A stretch of 64,000 nt of DNA from Nocardia vaccinii NBRC 15922 (GTDB taxonomy: Bacteria; Actinomycetota; Actinomycetes; Mycobacteriales; Mycobacteriaceae): positions 1 to 64,000 of the forward strand of contig NZ_BDCC01000059.1 in assembly GCF_001613305.1 (NCBI RefSeq), given 5' to 3'. The notes beneath the pieces were generated by a model. The model was not told the DNA's origin and did not search any database. It worked only from the letters and a program-made list of their open reading frames with translations. Shown here one piece after another: positions 17,788 to 26,194 of this stretch (positions within the stretch are counted from its first letter, which is position 1; the number at the start of each line of letters is the position of its first letter). The position numbers and the translations under genes are program-made.

Positions 17788-18546
17788 GTGAGTAATCGCG
17801 TAGCGCTCGTCACCGGCGGCGCACAGGGAATTGGCGAGGGCATCTCGCGCAGACTCGGCGCGGCCGGCTTCCGCGTCGCGGTCGCCGACCTGAATTACGA
17901 AGTGGCACAGCAGACGGCGAAGGAGATCGTCGCGGCCGGCGGTCAGGCGATCGCGGTGCCGATCGACGTCACCGACACCGCCTCGGTGCAGGAGGCCGTC
18001 CAGCAGGTCACCGAGACCCTCGGCCCGGTCGAAATCGCGGTCAACAACGCCGGCTGGGACGACTTCATGAAGTTCCTCGACACCGACGAAGCGTTCTGGG
18101 ACAAGATCCTCGACATCAACTTCAAGGGCGCGCTGCGCGTCAACCACACGGTGGTGCCGGGCATGATCGAGCGCGGCTTCGGGCGCGTGATCAACATCGG
18201 CTCGGATGCGGGACGAGTCGGATCCTCGCTCGAGGCCGTGTACTCGGGTGCCAAGGGCGGCATTATCGCCTTCACCAAGACCCTCGCCCGCGAGGTTGCC
18301 ACCAAGGGGGTCACCGTCAACACCGTATGCCCCGGCCCCACCGACACCCCTGCGCTGCGCAAGTTCGCTGACAACTCGGGTCAGGATGCCGACAAGGTGC
18401 TGGGCGGTATGACCCGCGCAGTACCGATGAAGCGGCTGGCGCTGCCGTCCGATATCGCCGCTGCCGTAGCGTTTTTCGCCTCCGACGAGACCGGCTACAT
18501 CACCGGCCAGACACTGTCGGTCAGTGGCGGCCTGACCATGGCGTGA
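17788..18546 (+). CDS. BadH-like SDR (2-hydroxycyclohexanecarboxyl-CoA dehydrogenase-like)
   Basis: A 252-residue SDR. Beyond the general motifs (TGGAQGIG; Ser139, Tyr152, Lys156) it shares specific stretches with Rhodopseudomonas BadH as I remember it: VNNAGWD, SDAGRVGSS, EAVYSGAKGG, VCPGPTDT and the ending SVSGGLTM. BadH oxidises 2-hydroxycyclohexane-1-carboxyl-CoA to the 2-keto compound in alicyclic acid breakdown. I use the GTG at 17788, spaced from AAGGAA; the TTG at 17779 is too close to it. The stop overlaps the start of the MenB/BadI-type crotonase, which would carry out the next, ring-opening step. The substrate is inferred. Confidence 0.83.
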   Translation: MSNRVALVTGGAQGIGEGISRRLGAAGFRVAVADLNYEVAQQTAKEIVAAGGQAIAVPIDVTDTASVQEAVQQVTETLGPVEIAVNNAGWDDFMKFLDTDEAFWDKILDINFKGALRVNHTVVPGMIERGFGRVINIGSDAGRVGSSLEAVYSGAKGGIIAFTKTLAREVATKGVTVNTVCPGPTDTPALRKFADNSGQDADKVLGGMTRAVPMKRLALPSDIAAAVAFFASDETGYITGQTLSVSGGLTMA

Positions 18547-19412
18547 GCGCACCTGTGGGTGACGACACGGTGGGTGGCGGCATGGGGGAGTGGTCGACGG
18601 TCCGGCGCTACGAGGACGTCGACTACTCCCGCACAGCTGACGGCATTGCCAAGATCACAATCTGTAGACCCGAGGTCCACAATGCCTTCCGGCCGCAGAC
18701 ATTGGTGGAGATCTCCGATGCGCTCACTCATGCCCGGGAGGATCCATCGATCGGTGTGATCATCTTGACGGGCGAAGGTGACAAGGCGTTCTGCTCCGGA
18801 GGCGACCAGCGCGTCCGCGGCGACACCGGCTACCTCACCGATCCGGGAAATCCGGCTGCGGTCGGCCGCTTTCACGTCACGGACCTGCAGGTGCAGATCC
18901 GCCGGCTACCGAAGCCGGTCGTGGCGATGGTGGCCGGATACGCCGTCGGCGGCGGGCATGTGCTACAGATCGTTTGCGACCTAACCATCGCCGCCGACAA
19001 CGCACGCCTGGGACAGGTGGGTCCCAAGGTCGGCTCGTTCGACGGCGGCTTCGGCGCCGGCCTGCTGGCCGATATGGTCGGCGTACGCAAGGCCAAGGAG
19101 ATCTGGTTCCTCTGCCGGCAATACGATGCCGCCGAGGCCCTCGAGATGGGACTGGTCAACACCGTCGTGCCGCTCGCCGGCCTCGAGTCGGAAACGCTCA
19201 CGTGGTGCCGCCGGATGATGGAATTGTCACCGATGGCGCTTCGGCTGATGAAGGCCAGCTTCCACGCGGCCGAGGACGGCCTGGCCGGAATTCAGCAGCT
19301 CGCGCACGATACGAATCTGCTGTTCTACGCGACCGAGGAGGCCAAAGAAGGTCGCGAGGCATTCAAAGCGAAACGACGACCGGAGTTCGACCGTTTTCCG
19401 CGGCGAGCCTGA
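18543..19412 (+). CDS. MenB/BadI-type crotonase (ring-forming or ring-opening)
   Basis: A 289-residue crotonase whose body (GEGDKAFCSGGDQRVRGD, GYAVGGGHVL, GPKVGSFDGGFGAG, WFLCRQYDA) is closer to naphthoate synthase MenB than to a normal enoyl-CoA hydratase. MenB closes a ring by a Claisen-type reaction, whereas its relative BadI runs the reverse, hydrolysing 2-ketocyclohexanecarboxyl-CoA to pimelyl-CoA. No other men gene is nearby and it overlaps a BadH-like gene, so a ring-opening role is favoured by context. About 25 N-terminal residues precede the domain; an internal ATG at 18582 is an alternative start. Confidence 0.8.
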   Translation: MSAPVGDDTVGGGMGEWSTVRRYEDVDYSRTADGIAKITICRPEVHNAFRPQTLVEISDALTHAREDPSIGVIILTGEGDKAFCSGGDQRVRGDTGYLTDPGNPAAVGRFHVTDLQVQIRRLPKPVVAMVAGYAVGGGHVLQIVCDLTIAADNARLGQVGPKVGSFDGGFGAGLLADMVGVRKAKEIWFLCRQYDAAEALEMGLVNTVVPLAGLESETLTWCRRMMELSPMALRLMKASFHAAEDGLAGIQQLAHDTNLLFYATEEAKEGREAFKAKRRPEFDRFPRRA

Positions 19413-19432
19413 CACATCGGAGGATCACCGGG

Positions 19433-20482
19433 ATGACGACATTCGGGGTCAACGCGTTCGGCGTCGGCCGCGGGCCGCGGCGGTTCGCGACCATGACCGA
19501 ATTGGCGCGCGAGGCCGAGGAAATCGGGTGTGCTGCAGTGTGGACGAGCGAGCTCTACAGCCGCTCGGCTACCGTACCGATGGCGGCGCTCGCGGCCGGG
19601 ACCAGCACGATCCGGATCGGATCGAATATCGCCTACGGCGTCGGTCGCAGCCCGTTGATGTGGGCGGCGGAAGCACGTGACCTCGACGAATTGTCCGGCG
19701 GCCGAATCATTCTCGGCATCGGCAACGGCACCCCGAAGATGATGGAGGCTTGGCACGGGGTGCCCGGCGAGGCACCGGCCGCGCGAATGGCCGAACTGCT
19801 CACCGTCCTCAAGGCGCTGTGGCGCCTGCACGAGGGGCCGGTTCATCACGACGGGCGCTTCTACCATGTGCACATCTCGCCCACGTCGGATGTACCGGAA
19901 CCGATCCGGGCCGAGATCCCGATCTGGATAGCCGGCGTCAACAAGCTGATGCTGCGCACCGCCGGCGAACTCGCCGACGGGCTCGTTGGCCATCCGATGT
20001 TCACGACCGACTATGTTCGAGGGCCGGTCGCGGACGAAATCGCTGCCGGCGCAGCGATTTCGGGCCGCGATCCGGCCGAGGTGACGATCATGGGTATCCG
20101 GATGTGCGCGATCGACGACGATGTGGATCTGGCGCGGCGCCAAGCTGCTTATGCCATCGGGCAGTACGCTGCGTCCCGGGTCTACGATCGGCTGTTCGCC
20201 CTGCACGGATGGAGTGCGGAGCAGGAAAAGATCCGCCGGGCAGCCCGGGATCGCGACACCGAGGCGCTGATCGGAGCCGTCACCGACGACATGATCGACA
20301 CCATTGCCATCGCCTGCCGCCCCGCGGAGTTCCCAGCGGCCCTCGCGCGAATTCCCGCGGGCTTCGACCACCTCGACCTGATTGCCCCGCCGTGGGGCTT
20401 GAGCGATCAGGAGACGCGTGCGATCAACTCCGAGATCCTCGCCGGTCTACGTGTCCACCTCGCGGATACGGTGCCGGTGTGA
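19433..20482 (+). CDS. LLM-class flavin/F420-dependent oxidoreductase
   Basis: A 349-residue luciferase-like TIM-barrel oxidoreductase (VNAFGVG, AAVWTSELYSRSATVPMAALAAGT, SGGRIILGIGNG, IWIAGVNKLMLR). Members use FMN with O2 or coenzyme F420. The ATG at 19433 has GGAGGA 8 bases upstream and lies about 20 bases after the crotonase stop, so it is the last gene of this operon. It might oxidise or reduce an alicyclic intermediate; the cofactor cannot be decided by eye. Confidence 0.83.
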   Translation: MTTFGVNAFGVGRGPRRFATMTELAREAEEIGCAAVWTSELYSRSATVPMAALAAGTSTIRIGSNIAYGVGRSPLMWAAEARDLDELSGGRIILGIGNGTPKMMEAWHGVPGEAPAARMAELLTVLKALWRLHEGPVHHDGRFYHVHISPTSDVPEPIRAEIPIWIAGVNKLMLRTAGELADGLVGHPMFTTDYVRGPVADEIAAGAAISGRDPAEVTIMGIRMCAIDDDVDLARRQAAYAIGQYAASRVYDRLFALHGWSAEQEKIRRAARDRDTEALIGAVTDDMIDTIAIACRPAEFPAALARIPAGFDHLDLIAPPWGLSDQETRAINSEILAGLRVHLADTVPV

Positions 20483-20491
20483 GTTGTGGCC

Positions 20492-21265
20492 TCAGGCATC
20501 GTGCAGTTCGATTTCGGTCCGTTCCTCGACCTGGACGACGGCCTCGGCATAGCCGTGGACGTGTTTGGTCATGCGTCGCGTCGCTGCGGTGGAGTCGCCC
20601 GCACGGATGGCGTCGGTGATCGTCTTGTGTGCCCGGCAGGTGGTCTGGCGCACCGCCTCGTCGACGAACGCGGTGTTCTCGGTCGAGCTGTAGATGGCTG
20701 TCGACAACGCGGTCATGAAGCCGGTCAGCAGTTCGTTGTGACTGGCGGTGGCCACCGCGAGGTGCCAGTCGACGTTCGCCTGCAAAAATTCCTCGAGCGG
20801 GATGGCGAGGTCGCCCAGCTTCTTGTTGGCCGCTTCCAGGGCGGCGATGTCGTCGTCGGTGCGATATTTGGCCGCCAGTGCCGCGCAGGCCGGTTCGATC
20901 GCCTCACGGGTTTCCAGCAGGTCGGACAATTTCAGTTGCTGTCCGCGGATGAGCAGGTTCACCGACGAGGCCACCGAGGCGCCCCCGGGCTGCTGGACGA
21001 AGGCGCCGCCGGACCGGCCGGTCTTGATGACGACCAGACCCTGTACTTCGAGGATGCGGAGAGCTTCGCGGACAGTTGTCCGACTCATCTGCGTCTGAGT
21101 GACCAATTCGCGTTCGGGCGGCAACGCGGTGCCCGATGGGAATTCCCCGCGCAGGATGCGCTCGCGAAGGTCGTTCGCCAGCACATCGGACGCTTTGGGC
21201 ACCTGCATCGGCTGCAATTGAACCGGGTGTCGCGCAACCGTGCTCGACGAGGGCGACTCGGGCAT
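20492..21265 (-). CDS. GntR-family regulator, FadR-like (FCD domain)
   Basis: A 257-residue regulator with an N-terminal winged helix (LRERILRGEFPSGTALPPEREL, SRTTVREALRILEVQGLV; residues about 30-95) and an all-helical C-terminal FCD ligand domain with metal-site residues spread over DWHLAVA and CRAHKTITDAI. FadR-type proteins bind acyl-CoA or organic acids and leave the operator on binding. Two copies of the TTTGGTCNNACCAAA site lie just upstream (21286-21300, 21358-21372), so autoregulation is likely. It is the best candidate to read the same site at the other promoters. It converges on the flavin oxidoreductase with only 9 bases between stops. Confidence 0.88.
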   Translation of the reverse strand: MPESPSSSTVARHPVQLQPMQVPKASDVLANDLRERILRGEFPSGTALPPERELVTQTQMSRTTVREALRILEVQGLVVIKTGRSGGAFVQQPGGASVASSVNLLIRGQQLKLSDLLETREAIEPACAALAAKYRTDDDIAALEAANKKLGDLAIPLEEFLQANVDWHLAVATASHNELLTGFMTALSTAIYSSTENTAFVDEAVRQTTCRAHKTITDAIRAGDSTAATRRMTKHVHGYAEAVVQVEERTEIELHDA

Positions 21266-21285
21266 CGTTACCTGCTTTCTATGTA

Positions 21286-21300
21286 TTTGGTCGTACCTAA
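21286..21300. promoter_or_regulatory. FadR-like operator next to the GntR gene
   Basis: TTTGGTCGTACCTAA, about 20 bases upstream of the GntR start codon. Probable autoregulatory site. Confidence 0.7.
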
Positions 21301-21357
21301 TCTATCAGTAAAGAGTCTCGCCATGCGAGTTCGCCGGAGCCGGTAGCAATGCAGGTC

Positions 21358-21372
21358 TTTGGTCATACCAAA
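21358..21372. promoter_or_regulatory. FadR-like operator, best palindrome of the set
   Basis: TTTGGTCATACCAAA: 6-bp arms TTTGGT/ACCAAA are perfectly complementary. It sits in the divergent region, about 95 bases before the crotonase operon and 93 bases before the GntR gene. Confidence 0.78.
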
Positions 21373-21466
21373 ATAATGGTTGACTTATTGCTGTGGGCTG
21401 GATAGTTTCCAATGAGAGAAAGTCGGCCGCAGCGGTGTCGACGAGTTGCTGAATGCGAGGATCGAC

Positions 21467-22249
21467 GTGGCAGAGCGGGCGCAGGATGTGGTCATCTGGA
21501 AATCGGTGGAGCCGGGCATCACGGAGGTGACGCTGCAGCGCCCGCCCGCCAACGCCCTGGGGCTTCCTCTGCTGGACGGCATGCACTTGGCGATGGACGC
21601 CGCGGAGAAGGCGGGCGACGTCAAGGTCATGGTGGTCCGCTCCGCGGTGCCGGGATTCTTCGCCGCGGGCGCCGACATCAAACACCTGTCGACGATCGAC
21701 TCCGAGTCCTTCACGGCCTATGGCGACAAGATGCGTGCGGTCAACGATCGACTGGCCGCGGCGCCGTGGATCTCCATCGCCGCGATCGACGGGGTCGCGC
21801 TGGGTGGCGGACTCGAACTCGCGATGGCATGCACACTGCGAGTCGCGGGTCCCGCGGGCCGATTCGGACTGCCGGAGGTGAAACTCGGGTTGATCCCGGG
21901 TGCCGGAGGTACGCAGAGACTGCCGAAGCTGGTCGGACGGGGCCGAGCATTGGACATCATGCTCACCGCTCGCCAGGTGGACGCGGAGGAGGCCTACCGG
22001 ATCGGCTTGGTGGACCGGCTCACCGACGCTGACGTCACCGAGGCCGCCGAGGCATTCGCGCACGAACTGCTCGGCCCCTCGTTGCCGGCCCAGCTCTCCG
22101 TAGTCCGCACGATCGACGTGGCTTTCGACCTGCCGCTCGAGGACGGGGCGCGCTACGAGGTCGAACAGATCCAAGCGCTGTTCGAGGACGGGGAGGCCGC
22201 CGAGGGCATCAGTGCTTTCGTCGAGAAGCGCCAGCCGCATTTCCGTTGA
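21467..22249 (+). CDS. Enoyl-CoA hydratase with both catalytic Glu
   Basis: A 260-residue crotonase. Both acid residues of true (S)-specific enoyl-CoA hydratases are present: GVALGGGLELAMA and FGLPEVKLGLIPGAGGTQRLP. It would hydrate a 2-enoyl-CoA, possibly a cyclohex-1-enecarboxyl-CoA in the BadK role. I use the GTG at 21467 with GAGG 7 bases upstream; the open frame continues to a TTG at 21446. First gene of a five-gene run ending at 26073. Confidence 0.85.
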   Translation: MAERAQDVVIWKSVEPGITEVTLQRPPANALGLPLLDGMHLAMDAAEKAGDVKVMVVRSAVPGFFAAGADIKHLSTIDSESFTAYGDKMRAVNDRLAAAPWISIAAIDGVALGGGLELAMACTLRVAGPAGRFGLPEVKLGLIPGAGGTQRLPKLVGRGRALDIMLTARQVDAEEAYRIGLVDRLTDADVTEAAEAFAHELLGPSLPAQLSVVRTIDVAFDLPLEDGARYEVEQIQALFEDGEAAEGISAFVEKRQPHFR

Positions 22250-22294
22250 GCCTCGACCTCGCCGCTACCGGTCCGCTTTGTCTCAGGAGCCCGC

Positions 22295-23104
22295 ATGAAA
22301 ACGCTGGAAGAACCTTTCGAAACCCTGCTCGCCGAGGAGGCGAAGCCGGGCATCGTCGTGGTCACCTTGAACCGTCCCGACCGCTACAACGCGATGACGA
22401 ACACCATGTTCGTCGAACTGGAGCGGCTGGCCTGGGGCCTGGAAACCGAGGACTCGTGCCGCGTGGTCGTCGTGACCGGCACAGGAAAGGCGTTCTGCTC
22501 GGGCTACGACCTCGCCGATGCCGACGACCTACCGAATCTGGGTGCGTTGGGGATGCTGGATCAACAGGAGCGCGCCGCGCGGGCCCTGACTGCCATCCGC
22601 TCGCTGCGTGTCCCCGTCATCGCCGCGGTGAACGGCCCCGCTGCGGGCGGCGGTCTGGCATTGGCGCTCGCCGCCGATATTCGCCTTGCGGGCCCGGCGG
22701 CGAAGTTCAACGCCGCATTCGTGCGCATCGGCTTATCCGCTGGCGATCTCGGGACGTCATGGCTGCTCACCCGCCTGATCGGACCAGCGAAGACGAGCGA
22801 AATCTGCTTCACCGGAAGGGTTGTCGACGCTACCGAGGCTGCGGAACTGGGGATCGTCAACTCGGTCGGCACGGGTGATGTGCTGGCGGATTCGCTCGCG
22901 CTGGCCGAACAGATCGTCGCGAACTCACCCGGCGGAGTGCAGCTGTCCAAGCGGGCCCTGCAGGCCAATCTCGAGGTCGGCTCCTATGCGGCTGCCATCG
23001 AGCTGGAAAACCGCGGGCAGGCCCTGCTGACCCGCAGTCCGGACATGTCCGAGGCGCTCAACGCCTTCAAGGAAAAGCGCACGCCCGTCTTTCAGGGCAA
23101 ATAA
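22295..23104 (+). CDS. Crotonase-family protein without the canonical Glu pair (copy 1)
   Basis: A 269-residue enoyl-CoA hydratase/isomerase homologue. The oxyanion-hole segments remain (AFCSGYDL, GPAAGGGLALALAADIRLA), but the first catalytic Glu is Ala (GGGLALA) and the second region reads FVRIGLSAGDLGTSWLL, as in EchA-type paralogues. Activity may be isomerase- or hydrolase-like rather than hydratase. The next gene is clearly a tandem duplicate, with the same ending pattern (ELENRGQALLTR, FKEKR). Confidence 0.82.
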   Translation: MKTLEEPFETLLAEEAKPGIVVVTLNRPDRYNAMTNTMFVELERLAWGLETEDSCRVVVVTGTGKAFCSGYDLADADDLPNLGALGMLDQQERAARALTAIRSLRVPVIAAVNGPAAGGGLALALAADIRLAGPAAKFNAAFVRIGLSAGDLGTSWLLTRLIGPAKTSEICFTGRVVDATEAAELGIVNSVGTGDVLADSLALAEQIVANSPGGVQLSKRALQANLEVGSYAAAIELENRGQALLTRSPDMSEALNAFKEKRTPVFQGK

Positions 23105-23141
23105 CACTGCCGACCGATACGAGGCGAGGCGAGGCCACGAC

Positions 23142-23954
23142 ATGACCATTGATTTTCCCGAGCTGCGGACTTTGACCTTCGAAGAATCCGAACCCGGAGT
23201 CGGCATTCTGAGAATGAACCGGCCCGACCGGATGAACTCGCAAACCGTCACCATGTTCCACGAGTACCTGTCGGCGGGACGAGCCCTGCGCGACAGCGGT
23301 TTACGTGCGCTGATCCTCACCGGCGCGGGTGATCGAGCCTTCTGCGCAGGATTCGACCTGAACGAGATCCACGTGATCACCGAGATGGGTGTGCGGGAGT
23401 TCCTGAAGTTCCAGGAAACCGCCACCGGCGGCATCCAATCCATCCGGCACCTGCCCTTCCCGGTGATCGCGGCCATCCACGGACCCGCGACCGGAGGCGG
23501 TCTGGCGCTTGCCCTGGCCGCCGACATCCGCCTGGCGGCACCGACGCTGAAGATGAGTGCGGCGTTCGTCAAGGTAGGACTGTCGATCGGTGAATTGGGG
23601 ACATCATTCAACCTCACGCGCCTCGTCGGCCCGGCACGTGCCGCGGAGATCGGGTACACCGCACGTATCGTCGAGGCGGACGAGGCGTTGCGGATCGGCC
23701 TGGTCAACCGTGTGATCGCCTCGGAACGACTGCTCGACGAAGCACTCGCCCTGGCTCGGCTGATCGCGCAGAACTCGCCCGGCGGGGTACGGATGTCCAA
23801 GCGCGCGATCCAGCGCAATATTGAAATCGGTTCCTACGAGGCGGCTTTGGAGCTCGAGAACCGCGGTCAAGCCCTGCTCACCAGGACCGAGGACATGCCC
23901 GAAGCGCTGGCGGCCTTCCAAGAGAAGCGCGCGCCCCAGTTCACCGGTCGGTGA
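23142..23954 (+). CDS. Crotonase-family protein without the canonical Glu pair (copy 2)
   Basis: A 270-residue paralogue of the preceding gene, sharing AADIRLA, SxGxLGTS, ELENRGQALLTR and the EKRxPxFxG ending. Here the second catalytic region is FVKVGLSIGELGTS, so a Glu appears where copy 1 has Asp; the first Glu is again Ala. The two may act on different isomers or form heteromers. The ATG lies 37 bases after the previous stop. Confidence 0.82.
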   Translation: MTIDFPELRTLTFEESEPGVGILRMNRPDRMNSQTVTMFHEYLSAGRALRDSGLRALILTGAGDRAFCAGFDLNEIHVITEMGVREFLKFQETATGGIQSIRHLPFPVIAAIHGPATGGGLALALAADIRLAAPTLKMSAAFVKVGLSIGELGTSFNLTRLVGPARAAEIGYTARIVEADEALRIGLVNRVIASERLLDEALALARLIAQNSPGGVRMSKRAIQRNIEIGSYEAALELENRGQALLTRTEDMPEALAAFQEKRAPQFTGR

Positions 23955-23961
23955 GGCCGAG

Positions 23962-25005
23962 ATGACTTGGGACTGGACGCCGGAAACACGACATGCGCTG
24001 GGAGAGTTCCTGGGAAGCCGGGGGATACTCGCGGAGCCGGTAACCACCAGGGCCATCGGCGACGGGCACTCCAACCTGACCTATCTGGTCGGTGACGGCA
24101 CCTCGAGTGTGGTCGTGCGGCGCCCGCCGCCACCGCCGATCCCCCCGGGAGCCAACGACATGCTCCGGGAAGCGAAGCTGCTGCGGGCGTTGTCCGCGAC
24201 CGGTGTGCCGGTGCCCGAGGTCCTCGCCGTGGCAGAGGAGGGCGAGGTGCTCGACGTTCCCTTCTACGTGATGAGTTTCGCCGAGGGGCCCGTCGTGACG
24301 ACCCGCACCCCCGCGCCGCTCGACACGCCCGATCAACGCCGCGCCGTCGGCTACAGCATGATCGACACGCTCGCCGAACTTCACGACGTGGATTGGCGGG
24401 CAGTCGGTCTCGGGCAGCTGGGACGCCCGGAGGGGTTCAACGCCCGGCACCTTCGGCGGATGCGCCGCCTCGTCGCTGACGATGCCGGAAATCCGCCGCC
24501 GGAGTTCGCCGACGTCGATGCCTGGCTCGAGGCGAACACACCCGCGGAATCCGGGGCGACGCTCATTCACTGCGATTTCCGGATCGGGAATGTCGTCCTC
24601 GAACCGACTACACCCGGACGTATCGCCGCAGTTCTGGATTGGGAACTCGCCACCATCGGCGATCCGTTGCTCGACGTCGGTTACCTCTTGGCGACGGTCC
24701 CCGAACCGGGCCGGGCGATGAATCCGACCGCCGCCCTGAGTGCCGCGATGCTCGAACCCGGATATCCGTCCACATCCGAACTCGCGCAGCGATACCGCGA
24801 GCGTACCGGGCGTAATCTGGACAATCTCGCCTGGTACACGACACTTGCGCTGTGGAAGCTCGCCGTTCTGTACGAGTACAGCCGCCGGCGTGTTCTCGAT
24901 GGCATCGGCGATCCCTACTACTCCGATCCCACATTGGTGCTGAGCTTTCTCGACGACGCACGGCACGCGGCGGGCCTGGCGGGTGCCGGAGCGCGGGCCC
25001 TGTAG
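23962..25005 (+). CDS. APH-like phosphotransferase (ACAD10/11-N type)
   Basis: A 347-residue kinase-fold protein of the aminoglycoside phosphotransferase family, in the group similar to the N-terminal domain of ACAD10/11. Visible are the nucleotide-loop region GDGHSNLTYLV, the Lys-strand equivalent VVVRRPP, the catalytic loop IHCDFRIGNVVL (Brenner-type HxDxxxxN) and the metal Asp in VLDWELATIGDP. Human ACAD11-like kinases phosphorylate 4-hydroxyacyl-CoAs, so a hydroxyacyl-CoA kinase role is plausible. The neighbouring lipocalin-like gene repeats the pairing seen at 46-48 and 52-55 kb. Confidence 0.83.
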   Translation: MTWDWTPETRHALGEFLGSRGILAEPVTTRAIGDGHSNLTYLVGDGTSSVVVRRPPPPPIPPGANDMLREAKLLRALSATGVPVPEVLAVAEEGEVLDVPFYVMSFAEGPVVTTRTPAPLDTPDQRRAVGYSMIDTLAELHDVDWRAVGLGQLGRPEGFNARHLRRMRRLVADDAGNPPPEFADVDAWLEANTPAESGATLIHCDFRIGNVVLEPTTPGRIAAVLDWELATIGDPLLDVGYLLATVPEPGRAMNPTAALSAAMLEPGYPSTSELAQRYRERTGRNLDNLAWYTTLALWKLAVLYEYSRRRVLDGIGDPYYSDPTLVLSFLDDARHAAGLAGAGARAL

Positions 25006-25050
25006 TCACGCACGACGGGGCGCAGCGCGCCTGAACCACAAGGAGTTTCG

Positions 25051-26073
25051 ATGGCCGACACATCCGGCACCACCTTCCACGATCCGCTCGTCGGCACTGA
25101 AGTCACCGACCTCCCGGTCGGCTTCTTCGATCGGCTCATGTTCAATCTGCATCCGGTCGATGCCACCCCACCGTCGGTCATCATGGGCTTCGGGATCTAC
25201 CCGCCCAAGGACACGGTCGACGGTTATGTGATCGTGAGTGATGAGCACGAGCAGCGCAATCTGCGCTTCTCGAGCCGACTCAGCGGCACCGACCGTGACG
25301 GTGCCGGCCCCTTCCGTTTCGAGTTGCTCGAGCCGAACGGGCGGTGGCGGCTTCGCCTGGGCCCCAACGAGATCGGCACCGAATTCGACCTGACCTGGCG
25401 GGCGCGAACATCCGCCTGGTTCGGGGAGATCGCGGTCACGAACGCATCCGCGCAGCGGACCTCGTTCGACCACCTCTTCCAGTCGGGCCGCTACCAGGGC
25501 ACCCTGTCCATCGACGGCCGGACACAGTCGGTCGACGGATGGTACGGGCAGCGCGATCGGTCCCGCGGCGTGCGCACCATGGCCGGCGGACAAGGCCTGC
25601 ACATCTGGTATCAAGCTCAGTTCCCCACGTTCTCGATCGGTTTCCTGTTGGTCGAAACCCGCTCGCACGAGCGGCTTCTTCTCGAGGGAGCGGTCATGCA
25701 CGAGGACGGCCGCCTGGATCCGATTACGGACGTGCGGCATGCGCTGGTCATCACATCGGATCTGGATCTGGTCGAAGGGGAGGTCCAGGTCGAAACCGCA
25801 GCAGGGGAGAAGTACCTCGTTCGTGCCGACGCACGAGCCGGCGGTGGCTTCATGGCCGGTGCCGGTTACGGCGGCCATCATGGCGATTCGTCGGGGGCCG
25901 ACCAGATCGAGTCGGATCGCTATCGACTCGACGGCTCGGTGACTCCGCGCTCCCTCGACTCGGCACTGACCGACCGGTTGTGTGCCTTCACTCTCGGCGA
26001 CATCCGAGGGGCAGGCATCTTCGAATTCGCGTTGAGCCGTAGCAGCAAGTACGGCTATCGGCCCTCGTTGTAA
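25051..26073 (+). CDS. Lipocalin/AttH-like protein of unknown function
   Basis: A 340-residue beta-rich protein without a signal peptide. The central motif GWYGQRDRSRGVR matches the G-x-x-D-x-S-x-G-x-R element of AttH/CrtC-like (two-lipocalin-domain) proteins, many now under DUF7064/7065 names. It directly follows an APH-like phosphotransferase, as its more diverged counterparts do at 46321 and 53856. It may bind or act on a hydrophobic substrate of the pathway. No catalytic function is established. It ends just before a strong terminator. Confidence 0.68.
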   Translation: MADTSGTTFHDPLVGTEVTDLPVGFFDRLMFNLHPVDATPPSVIMGFGIYPPKDTVDGYVIVSDEHEQRNLRFSSRLSGTDRDGAGPFRFELLEPNGRWRLRLGPNEIGTEFDLTWRARTSAWFGEIAVTNASAQRTSFDHLFQSGRYQGTLSIDGRTQSVDGWYGQRDRSRGVRTMAGGQGLHIWYQAQFPTFSIGFLLVETRSHERLLLEGAVMHEDGRLDPITDVRHALVITSDLDLVEGEVQVETAAGEKYLVRADARAGGGFMAGAGYGGHHGDSSGADQIESDRYRLDGSVTPRSLDSALTDRLCAFTLGDIRGAGIFEFALSRSSKYGYRPSL

Positions 26074-26139
26074 TCGGGCCGTCGCGGTGGAACGATTCGG
26101 TGCGATCGCGGCGATCGAATAATTCGGACCCAAGCGAAC

Positions 26140-26168
26140 AGGGTGCGCATCTTTTGGACGCGCACCCT
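26140..26168. terminator. Rho-independent-like terminator between convergent operons
   Basis: AGGGTGCGC (26140-26148) and GCGCACCCT (26160-26168) form a perfect 9-bp stem with an 11-base loop, followed by TTTCTGTTGT on the + strand. It separates the converging lipocalin-like gene and the SDR. Confidence 0.75.
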
Positions 26169-26194
26169 TTCTGTTGTCGTGGACTCGGATGGAT

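Noticed and set aside
20486..21346. Long plus-strand open frame across the GntR gene
   Set aside because: It is the antisense shadow of a clear FadR-like regulator with normal motifs and start; its translation is low-complexity.
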